From: Planctomycetota bacterium
Lineage (GTDB): Bacteria; Planctomycetota; Phycisphaerae; Sedimentisphaerales; Anaerohalosphaeraceae
Assembly: GCA_021160785.1 (NCBI GenBank)
Contig: JAGHBX010000102.1
Span: forward strand, 1-6,637
Length of the DNA stretch: 6,637 bases
Direction of reading: 5' to 3'
Made by a program: the position numbers and the translations under genes. Of this stretch, positions 1 through 6,200 are shown one piece after another. Position 1 is the stretch's first letter; each line of letters begins with the position of its first letter. The notes below the pieces were generated by a model that worked only from the letters and a program-made list of their open reading frames with translations, was not told the DNA's origin and did not search any database.

Positions 1-486
1 GAAAATGACTGGTATCGGAACCGCAAAAGAGAAGTGAAAAACATTGATCTCTGGGAACGGTTTCTTGAAATATATGAAAAACATGATGTCAAACTGGTGT
101 GGGTAAAAGGGCATGCCGGTATTGCAGAAAACGAATGTTGCGATCAGCTTGCGGTTGCTGCAACTAAGGCTGACAATCTCAAGCCTGATGTAGGATATGT
201 GGAGTGTGATAAACGTATCTTGCCGAAAATTCGGCCGGTAAAGAGAGAGCCTAAGATCAAACACAAAAACGAAGGTGAGCCTTGCCGCAAATGCCAGACC
301 CCACTGATAAAGCGAACCACTAAAAGGAAGAAACGCAAGGCAGGGCAAACTTATTATTTTAAATGGCTTCTTTGCTGCCCAAACTGCCGTTCAATTTATA
401 TGGTCGAGGAGGCAAAGTGTTTTATTGAAGTAGATGGCGAAGATTTGGGCGGGAAAGATATTGATTCCAATGGAAGTTTGTTTTGA
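1..486 (+). CDS. rnhA: Ribonuclease HI with C-terminal zinc ribbon, 5'-truncated by window edge
   Basis: RNase HI cuts the RNA strand of RNA:DNA hybrids in the cytoplasm (primer and R-loop removal). The frame is open from base 1, so the gene begins upstream; GTG 34 is internal because the family motif VKNxxLW sits across it. The family signature follows: WVKGHAG with the active-site-loop His at 112-114, then ENExCD with the metal-binding Asp at 142-144, as in E. coli His124 and Asp134. The other three acidic residues lie outside the window. After the RNase H fold comes a basic extension of about 95 residues with two Cys pairs, CRKC (283-294) and CPNC (376-387), about 27 residues apart: a probable zinc ribbon, flanked by a Lys/Arg-rich stretch and an aromatic YYFKW. 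This tail is absent from E. coli RNase HI; nucleic-acid binding is inferred. The next start codon (ATG 507) is 20 bp downstream, suggesting co-transcription. The region is AT-richer than the genes after 1490. Confidence 0.9.
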   Translation, partial: ENDWYRNRKREVKNIDLWERFLEIYEKHDVKLVWVKGHAGIAENECCDQLAVAATKADNLKPDVGYVECDKRILPKIRPVKREPKIKHKNEGEPCRKCQTPLIKRTTKRKKRKAGQTYYFKWLLCCPNCRSIYMVEEAKCFIEVDGEDLGGKDIDSNGSLF

Positions 487-493
487 CGGAAGC

Positions 494-509
494 AGGGAGA
501 TTATAAATG
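494..509 (+). promoter_or_regulatory. Strong ribosome-binding site with ATG 507, in the wrong frame for the downstream ORF
   Basis: A purine-rich Shine-Dalgarno stretch (AGGGAGA, ending at 500) precedes ATG 507-509 by 6 nt, just after the RNase HI stop. Reading from this ATG gives only 19 codons (MYRVPSVSLFKNCP...) to TAG at 564-566. Omitting one A of the A5 run at 537-541 joins it to the long frame ending at 1110 and gives MYRVPSVSLFKTALKAHLVR, then the rest of the protein. The site is therefore probably the original start of the next gene. No comparable ribosome-binding site precedes TTG 574 or ATG 586. Confidence 0.55.
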
Positions 510-573
510 TACCGGGTACCTTCAGTTTCCCTCTTCAAAAACTGCCCTGAAAGCTCATCTTGTTAGAGCAAGC

Positions 574-1110
574 TTGTTTCATCGTATGACGGAGCTTGCC
601 GAGGTGGCAATTGGTTTATATCGCCAAGACCGACAAGTAACTGCTCTTGTCATAACTCGGGCAGCATTTGAAACGGCTGCTTTGATGTATTACGTTTATA
701 GACACATTGAAAAGGTCGTAGAAACACGCGAACTCGGTGATATTGATAACACCTTGATGAAAGTGCTCTTTGGTGACAAATTGCCAGACAGCGATATTGA
801 ATCTATCAATCTCTTAACCGCGATTGACAAGCTGGACAAAATAACTCCATACGTTCGTGACCTATATGATAGCTTGTGTGAATTTACTCACCCAAATTGG
901 TCAGGTGCTATGGGGGCGTATGCCAAAACTGGCAAGGACTTTTATGACCTCAAATTTGCCCAGAAGGACAATAATGTACCCGCAGAGATTGGACTGTTCG
1001 CACTAATTGCTGCCCTCGGCACTTTCGAGCATTCTGCACGGGAGCTATCTGATATCCTCCCAGCCTTCACCAAAATACACGAAGAAAGTTACGCGGGGGA
1101 CTCGGATTGA
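574..1110 (+). CDS. Hypothetical helical protein, DUF5677/HEPN-like; probably frameshifted at its 5' end
   Basis: I do not recognise a defined function. The 178 residues read from TTG 574 are predominantly helical. They carry an LYRQxRxxxALVITRAAFETAALMYY-type segment (about residues 15-40) and the motif LCEFTHPNWSG (101-111), a layout I associate with DUF5677 and HEPN-like helical proteins (Y..L.E..HPN..G). The canonical HEPN RNase motif (R, 4-6 residues, H) is not evident, so nuclease activity cannot be claimed. The start is doubtful: the frame is open back to 487, TTG 574 and ATG 586 have no good ribosome-binding site, and the residues encoded just before them (ALKAHLVRAS) look like a continuing helix. 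ATG 507 has a good ribosome-binding site but needs a one-base skip at the A5 run 537-541. Either this is a recent frameshift, a sequencing indel, or the protein really starts late. It is 20-90 bp behind RNase HI and is AT-rich with A/T-ending codons like that gene. Confidence 0.55.
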   Translation: MFHRMTELAEVAIGLYRQDRQVTALVITRAAFETAALMYYVYRHIEKVVETRELGDIDNTLMKVLFGDKLPDSDIESINLLTAIDKLDKITPYVRDLYDSLCEFTHPNWSGAMGAYAKTGKDFYDLKFAQKDNNVPAEIGLFALIAALGTFEHSARELSDILPAFTKIHEESYAGDSD

Positions 1111-1170
1111 CACTGAACAACCGTGGCGATTAACCTGATCCTGAGGTGAATTAAAGGTACCAAGGGGCGG

Positions 1171-1226
1171 GGGCGATTTGATAATGCAAAGCTCAAAGTG
1201 GAAAGCGCAAAGCTGTGGAATCGCCC
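1171..1226. repeat. Inverted repeat GGGCGATT/AATCGCCC enclosing two copies of GCAAAGCT
   Basis: GGGCGATT at 1171-1178 is the exact reverse complement of AATCGCCC at 1219-1226. The 40-nt interior is purine-rich and contains two direct copies of GCAAAGCT (1186-1193 and 1207-1214), 21 bp apart, with CAAAGTGG between them. No ORF fits. It looks like a dispersed non-coding repeat unit or a decayed mobile miniature element; the function is unknown. Confidence 0.5.
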
Positions 1227-1252
1227 GTTCGGCTACGCTCAGGGCAGGCTCT
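1225..1252. repeat. Dispersed-repeat-like module (TTCGGCTACGCTCAGGGCAGGC)
   Basis: The stretch around TTCGGCTACGCTCAGGGC is very similar to a short motif that I recall recurring between genes in many environmental bacterial genomes (TTCGACTACGCTCAGGGCAGGC-like). GCCC at 1224-1227 can pair with GGGC at 1242-1245. Membership of a genome-wide repeat family is from memory and not tested here. Confidence 0.4.
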
Positions 1253-1272
1253 TTGGCGATGTTGTTTTTATT

Positions 1273-1293
1273 ACCCCAGGCGAACCCTGGGGT
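1273..1293. repeat. Perfect 8-bp hairpin ACCCCAGG-CGAAC-CCTGGGGT
   Basis: The arms at 1273-1280 and 1286-1293 are exact reverse complements around a 5-nt loop. There is no T-run downstream on either strand, so it does not look like an intrinsic terminator. It is flanked by TTTTTATT and TTAAACGAATTT. It sits in the same gene-free stretch as three other repeat-like modules and is most simply read as another dispersed palindromic element. Confidence 0.55.
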
Positions 1294-1330
1294 TAAACGA
1301 ATTTGAGGCGCTTCGCTTTGCTTTTTTATT

Positions 1331-1360
1331 CTGGATTCCCGATCGGGGTCGGGAATGACA
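1331..1360. repeat. dRS3-like palindromic repeat (CTGGATTCCCGA ... TCGGGAATGACA)
   Basis: ATTCCCGA (1335-1342) and TCGGGAAT (1349-1356) form a perfect 8-bp stem with a 6-nt loop, framed by CTGG and GACA. The design ATTCCC-N-GGGAAT within CTGG...TGACA resembles the Neisseria dRS3 repeat (ATTCCC-N8-GGGAAT) and similar elements scattered through many bacteria; here the spacer is 10 nt. Such repeats often seed recombination or element insertion. An ORF reading through it (1303-1488) is not credible as protein. Confidence 0.55.
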
Positions 1361-1399
1361 TGGGGGGAAATGTGGGAGGTGGCGGAGTAGGTTGCGGTT

Positions 1400-1408
1400 T
1401 GGTATACT
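1400..1408 (+). promoter_or_regulatory. Candidate extended -10 promoter for the oxidoreductase
   Basis: TGG-TATACT fits the extended -10 pattern (TGnTATAAT with one mismatch). No convincing -35 box lies 16-18 bp upstream (TGGCGG at 1380-1385), which extended -10 promoters can tolerate. Transcription would begin near 1415, leaving a leader of about 77 nt that includes a possible hairpin: GGGCAGGT at 1433-1440 with ACTTGCCC at 1449-1456, one G-U pair, loop 8 nt. This is a motif match only. Confidence 0.35.
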
Positions 1409-1491
1409 ATGTGGTGTGTTTTGGGAGTGTCAGGGCAGGTTACTGGTTACTTGCCCGCGTACAAACGGGATTTGGAATGGAGGTATGAGTT

Positions 1492-2832
1492 ATGAAATCG
1501 ATGAAGCGTCGTGATTTTCTTAAGGGGGTTTTGGCTGCGTCTGCTGTAGGTGTAGCGCCGTTTAATATTTTGAAGGCCGGGCCTTCGCCTAACGGCAAAC
1601 TGAATATCGCCGGGATCGGTATTGGCGGGCAGGGGTCGGGTAATCTGAGTTATCTTACGCGGAGCAATAATGTGATTGCTTTGTGCGATGTTGACGAGGA
1701 GCGGTTCGGCAAGTGTATCGCCGGCAAGAAGGAACTGCATGGGATCAAGCTCTGGAAAGATTACCGGGTGATGTTCGATAAGATCGGCAAGGATATCGAT
1801 GCGGTCTGCATTGCGACGCCGGAACATAACCATTATACGATTTCGATGGATGCGATGAGGAGGGGTAAGCATGTTTACTGCCAGAAGCCGCTGTGCCATA
1901 CGGTTAATGAAGTGCGGCTTTTGAGCGAAGAGGCGAAGAAATATCCAAAGGTGGTTACGCAGATGGGGAACCAGGGGCATTCGACGAGTAGTTCGGCGAT
2001 GCTGAGGGACTGGGGATTGGCCGAGTCGGTGGGCCCGATTAGAGAAGTGCATGCTTATTCGAAGAAAAATTACTGGATCGACAAGCCGCTTGTCAGGGGC
2101 AGTGTTGTGCCGAAGACTCTGGACTGGAATCTGTATCTGAACCGGGCGGCGATGATACCGTTTAGTACGAGCTATATGAATCGCGAGTGGATACGATATT
2201 CGCACTTTAGCGGTGCGGTGGGGGATATGGCGGCCCACATATTCGATCCGGCATATTATGCGCTGGACCTTCGCGTGCCTTTGAGTGTTCGGGCCAAAGT
2301 TAATACGCCGGCTTATCCGGGTTCGCTGCCGCGGTCGGGTGTGATCACGTGGGAGTTCGGCGCCAGGGGCGCCAAGCCGCCGGTTACATTGAAGTATTAC
2401 CTTGGGACGGATATTGAGTTTCCGTGGCCGAAGCATTTGGAGAAGGGGCGGACGCCGATAACGAGCGGTTCGGTAATGGTCGGGGAGAATGCCTCTATAA
2501 TGGCCGGCAGCCACAGTCAGGGCGCGAGAATCATTCCCGAGAGCGTTATGAAAGAGACTCCCAGGCCACCGAAGAGGGCGTTTCGGTGCAAGGGGCAGAG
2601 CCACTTTGACAACTGGACATTGGCTTGCAAGGGCGAAGATACGGCGATGTCGCCTTTTGCGTATGCCGGGCCTTTGTCGGAAATCATAGTGCTTGGCGAT
2701 ATTGCCCTGCTGCATCCGGGGCAGACGCTGCTGTGGGATTCGAAGAAAATGAAAATCACAAACGATGATGCCGCCGACAAAAGCCTGTTTATGAGGCGGT
2801 TGGCGCCACGCGACGATATAAACTGGTTTTAG
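1492..2832 (+). CDS. Tat-exported Gfo/Idh/MocA family NAD(P)-dependent oxidoreductase
   Basis: This is a complete 446-residue gene. ATG 1492 is chosen because GGAGG (1479-1483) lies 8 nt upstream; ATG 1485 is out of frame. The N-terminus has a twin-arginine signal, KRRDFLKG (residues 5-12), then a hydrophobic Ala/Val stretch to about residue 23, so export in folded form by Tat is likely. The Rossmann domain follows: nucleotide loop GIGIGGQG (41-48), acidic end of beta-2 at CDVD (65-68), ATPEHNH (108-114), and VYCQKPLCH with QKP at 131-133. QKP replaces the usual EKP but keeps the family's catalytic Lys. The C-terminal domain carries GDMAAH (244-249), the usual site of the catalytic His. Family members oxidise or reduce sugars and sugar derivatives; the substrate here cannot be read from sequence. 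Large sets of Tat-exported members are typical of Planctomycetota. Codons favour G/T endings, unlike the distal part of the activase gene downstream. Confidence 0.9.
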   Translation: MKSMKRRDFLKGVLAASAVGVAPFNILKAGPSPNGKLNIAGIGIGGQGSGNLSYLTRSNNVIALCDVDEERFGKCIAGKKELHGIKLWKDYRVMFDKIGKDIDAVCIATPEHNHYTISMDAMRRGKHVYCQKPLCHTVNEVRLLSEEAKKYPKVVTQMGNQGHSTSSSAMLRDWGLAESVGPIREVHAYSKKNYWIDKPLVRGSVVPKTLDWNLYLNRAAMIPFSTSYMNREWIRYSHFSGAVGDMAAHIFDPAYYALDLRVPLSVRAKVNTPAYPGSLPRSGVITWEFGARGAKPPVTLKYYLGTDIEFPWPKHLEKGRTPITSGSVMVGENASIMAGSHSQGARIIPESVMKETPRPPKRAFRCKGQSHFDNWTLACKGEDTAMSPFAYAGPLSEIIVLGDIALLHPGQTLLWDSKKMKITNDDAADKSLFMRRLAPRDDINWF

Positions 2833-2847
2833 CAGGGAGAGCAGGAA

Positions 2848-2955
2848 ATGGGAAATTGTTATAATTCTACAGTTGTGGATGTGCCGCGGGAAAAGGTCTG
2901 GGATACGATCAGGCGGTTAGTGATTTCTGTAACCCGATTTATGCCGCTTTGTTAG
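2848..2955 (+). pseudogene. Remnant of an SRPBCC/START-like protein gene (N-terminal strand-helix only)
   Basis: ATG 2848 lies 15 bp after the oxidoreductase stop, behind a good ribosome-binding site (GGGAGAGCAGGA). The 35-codon product starts MGNCYNSTVVDVPREKVWDT, with IR next. This matches the first strand and helix of SRPBCC-fold proteins (xSxxIxAPxxxVWxxI), which are normally about 140-160 residues. After the Arg the sequence stops resembling the family and ends at TAG 2953-2955. No downstream frame restores the family pattern (HD.SWA-like residues). A second frame over 2912-2977 reads AVSDFCNPIYAALLGALKSS and may be the tail of another deleted gene. I infer a deletion that joined the 5' end of an SRPBCC gene to unrelated sequence. 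The alternative is a genuine 35-residue peptide. Confidence 0.5.
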
Positions 2956-3032
2956 GGGCGTTGAAGTCGTCTTTGTCGTAGGCAGGATACGTTTGGCTTA
3001 TCGGAAGACGATCACATTCCATAATATCCGAA

Positions 3033-3069
3033 CATGCAAACCGTCGATGTGACGGCGGTTTGCTGCATG
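3033..3069. repeat. Long imperfect hairpin CATGCAAACCGTC / GACGG(cgg)TTTGC(tg)CATG
   Basis: The left arm at 3033-3045 pairs with 3051-3069 around a GATGT loop. The match is complete apart from two bulges on the right arm (CGG and TG), giving about 13-14 pairs. There is no T-run after it. It lies in a 245-bp gene-free stretch upstream of the predicted promoter of the activase, so it would not be in that mRNA leader. It could end or stabilise the oxidoreductase transcript, or be a palindromic repeat. Confidence 0.45.
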
Positions 3070-3149
3070 TCAGGGATGTTTATTTTGCCGAATTGCCGTT
3101 TGGTCTGTGAAAGTATTAATTCGCCTGCCCATCTCTCTGGAAGTAGTCG

Positions 3150-3195
3150 ATAGGCAATTCTATCCTATATAATGTGTAATTACTCAGGGGTGAGG
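3150..3195 (+). promoter_or_regulatory. Candidate promoter (TATAAT), overlapping palindrome and ribosome-binding site of the activase
   Basis: TATAAT at 3168-3173 is a perfect -10 match; the -35 region (TAGTCG near 3144-3149) is weak, which suggests an activator or an alternative sigma factor. The inverted repeat ATAGG (3150-3154) / CCTAT (3164-3168) abuts the -10 box and could be an operator, though 5-bp arms are short. Transcription near 3180 would give a leader of about 20 nt. The Shine-Dalgarno stretch AGGGGTGAGG (3186-3195) sits 5 nt before ATG 3201. Confidence 0.45.
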
Positions 3196-3200
3196 CAACT

Positions 3201-6200
3201 ATGCGCAAATCGTGGCAGTTGGGGGTTGATTTCGGTTCGGTTCATGTCAAGGTTGTTGCGATTGGGCCGGGGGGGGAGCGATACAGTTGGGTGAAGGCGG
3301 CTGCGGGTAAGCCGCTCGATGTCTTTGCGGGATTGTTGGAGGGCGATGTCAGGGAAACGGTCGGGGGCTCGCGCGTTTGCATTGCAGTAACCGGGATCGG
3401 GCATGGGCTTATCAGTGGGATTTGCGAGGCATACGCGGTTAACGAAGTTATGGCGACTGCGAGAGCGGCGGCATATCTGTCGCCGGGGATCCGGACCGTA
3501 GTTGATATGGGCGGTGAGTTCTCGAAATGGATGCTGTTAGCCGGCTCGGGTCCGAATGCGCACGAAGTGCGCGACTTCGCCACAAACGGCGTATGCGCTG
3601 CAGGGACGGGGGCTTTCCTCCAACAGCAGGCTGATCGGCTGCGGATCGGCATAGAGACGCTCGGCAAAATGGCAAACTCCGCCGCCAAAGGCTGCGCAAT
3701 TGCAGGGCGCTGCACAGTGTTCGCCAAATCCGATATGATCCACCAGCAGCAAAAAGGCACACCCACGGACGAGATTGCTTACGGGCTGTGCCTTGCGCTG
3801 GTGCGGACATTTATGACGACGGTGATGCATGGACGGAAAATGGTTCTCCCGATGCTGCTCGTCGGCGGCGGGGCGGTCAACCCGGGTCTCGTACGCGCGT
3901 TTGGAGAAGTGTTAGGCTCCGACGAGGCAGTGATCGTACCGCCGGAGCCAATGTGCCTGGCCGCCCTGGGCGCAGCTCAAATTGCAGGCACGCTGAGCGC
4001 CGAAGGCGTGTCCCTGGAATCACTGATTAAGTCGCTTGCAAATCAGCAGGGCGTAGAGCTTGCCGGAGAGAAATCCGCACTCGAGCCGCTGGCGGCGGCA
4101 AATCAAACGACCTCCGCCAGGCTCGAAGAAGACCCGCAACCGGCGCCCGGTTTGACCCGCGCCTTCCTCGGTGTCGACGTAGGATCGGTCAGCACGAACC
4201 TGGCGCTCTGGAGCCTGGAATCCGAGTTCCTCCAGGGCATATACCTCCCGACGCAAGGGAAGCCGCTGGCCGCCATCGACGAAGGGCTGAAACGATTCGG
4301 AAAACTCTACGGCGACGGGCTCGAGATTCTCGGGGCAGGCGTAACAGGCAGCGGCCGCCACCTTGCAGCACAGGTCCTTTGCGCAGACGTAGTCCGAAAC
4401 GAAATCACCACACAGTTGACCTCCACCGCATATTACTTCGGCGACGTCGACACGATATTCGAAATAGGCGGACAGGACTCAAAATATATCCAGATAAAAG
4501 ACGGACGTCTCCTGGATTTTGAAATGAATAAAATCTGCAGCGCAGGCACGGGTTCCTTTCTCGAAGAGCAGGCCCACCGACTCGGGATCGACATCAATAT
4601 GGAATTCGCAAAACACGCCCTCGCCGGCGACTCACCTTGCGACCTCGGCACGAGATGCACCGTGTTTATGGACTCCGAACTCGTCGGCGCGCTCCAGCAG
4701 GGCGCATCCGTGGATAATCTCTGCGCCGGACTTGCATACTCTGTCGCAAGAAACTACCTTGACAAAGTCGTGGCGTCCCGACCCATCGGCAAAACGGTTG
4801 TCTTCCAGGGCGGTACGGCCTCCAACGCCGCCGTGGTCGCCGCATTCTCGCGGATACTCGGACGCGATATCCACATCCACCCGTACAACAGGCTCTCCGG
4901 AGCAATCGGGGCCGCCATGCTTGCAATGCATGAAATGGAACGTGCTGGGCGAAAGACAACCTTCGCAGGTTTCGATGCCTGCCGCGAGGCAAGCGTATCG
5001 AGCTTTGAATGCGACGGTTGCGAAAACCGCTGCCAGGTAAATCGAATCACCGTTTCAGGCCGAACCGTTCATTTTGGCGATATCTGCGAGCGGTACACCG
5101 AAAAAGACCGCTTCACCCGCGCCGCTGTCGAAGGAAACGAACAATCCCGGCCGTTTCCGGAACTCTTCGCCTGCCGCAATGAACTGCTCGAGAAGATCAT
5201 CGCAGCCGCTTCGGCTGCAGAAGAGACCAGAGCGAAAGTGGGCATCCCGCGAGCGTCGATCGCTCTTGAGCTTTTGCCCTTCTGGGTGGTCCTGATTTCG
5301 GAACTGGGTTTTGCTCCTGTCGTTTCCGGCAGATGCGATCCCGCCAGACTCGCAGATACCGCCTCGGCCGTGCCCGCCGACGTCTGCCTGCCCATAAAAG
5401 CCGCCGCCGCCTGTGTCGATTCACTCATCCGCGACCGGAATCTGCCTCGAGTATTCGTGCCCTCCATCCTGGAGTGCCTCCCGCAAAAAGACGGAGGCGA
5501 AGCGCACACATGCTTTTATGCCCAGCACTTTCCGGATATGCTCCGGGCCGAATACGGGTGCAAGCTCATACACGCACAATTTGCCCTCGGCCAAAAACCA
5601 TGGGATGACGCCGAAGGAATCCGGGCCCTGGCAAAAGCCTTCGGCAAGCCGCTTGCGAAGGTCCTTCTTGCAATGGACAAAGCCCGCAAAGTCTACGAGC
5701 AATTTGTCAGTGATCGGGAGAACCTCGGACTAAACGCTCTTGCGTCCGATTTCGACAGGGCTGTTGTCGTGTTAGGCAAACCGTACAACACGCACGACTC
5801 GGGATTGAATCTCTGTCTGGCTAACCACCTCGAAAAGCTCAACCTGCCCGCCATTCCGTGGGATTGCCTCCCTCTCAGCAACGTTTCTCTTTCACAGAGA
5901 TGGGACAGCCTTCCGTGGCATTACAGCAGACAGCAGCTTCGCGCCCTTGAGTTGGTCAGGTCCGATCGCAGGCTCTTTGTAATTGTCATCTCCAGCTACG
6001 GTTGCGGACTCGACGCCTTTGCCGTAAAGCACTTCGAGGAGATGCTCGCCGACAGGCCAAGACTCTTCCTTGAATTCGACGAACACCGCGGAGAAGCAGG
6101 CCTCATAACAAGGCTCGAGGCCTTTGCGGATGAAATCGAAAGCAATATCACCATGGGCGCTTCGCAATCCGCTTTGCCGAAACCGACAAACGGCACAATT

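Noticed and set aside
1186..1214. Possible CRISPR-like direct repeats (GCAAAGCT twice)
   Set aside because: There are only two 8-bp copies, with a spacer far too short for an array.
1273..1293. Intrinsic terminator for the gene ending at 1110
   Set aside because: The stem is perfect, but no U-tract follows on either strand and it lies more than 160 bp from the stop codon.
1303..1488. 61-codon + strand ORF in the intergenic stretch
   Set aside because: It runs through the dRS3-like palindrome and a Gly-rich low-complexity segment and resembles no protein.
1447..2715. 422-codon open frame on the minus strand
   Set aside because: It is the exact antisense of the well-supported oxidoreductase, is rich in Arg/His/Pro with no family motif, and lacks a plausible ribosome-binding site; it is a shadow of biased codon use.
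3242..3766. Minus-strand ORFs opposite the first ATPase domain (also 3448-3810 and 3537-3830)
   Set aside because: They oppose a continuous coding frame with recognisable catalytic motifs; their products are Ser/Pro/Arg-rich and motif-free.
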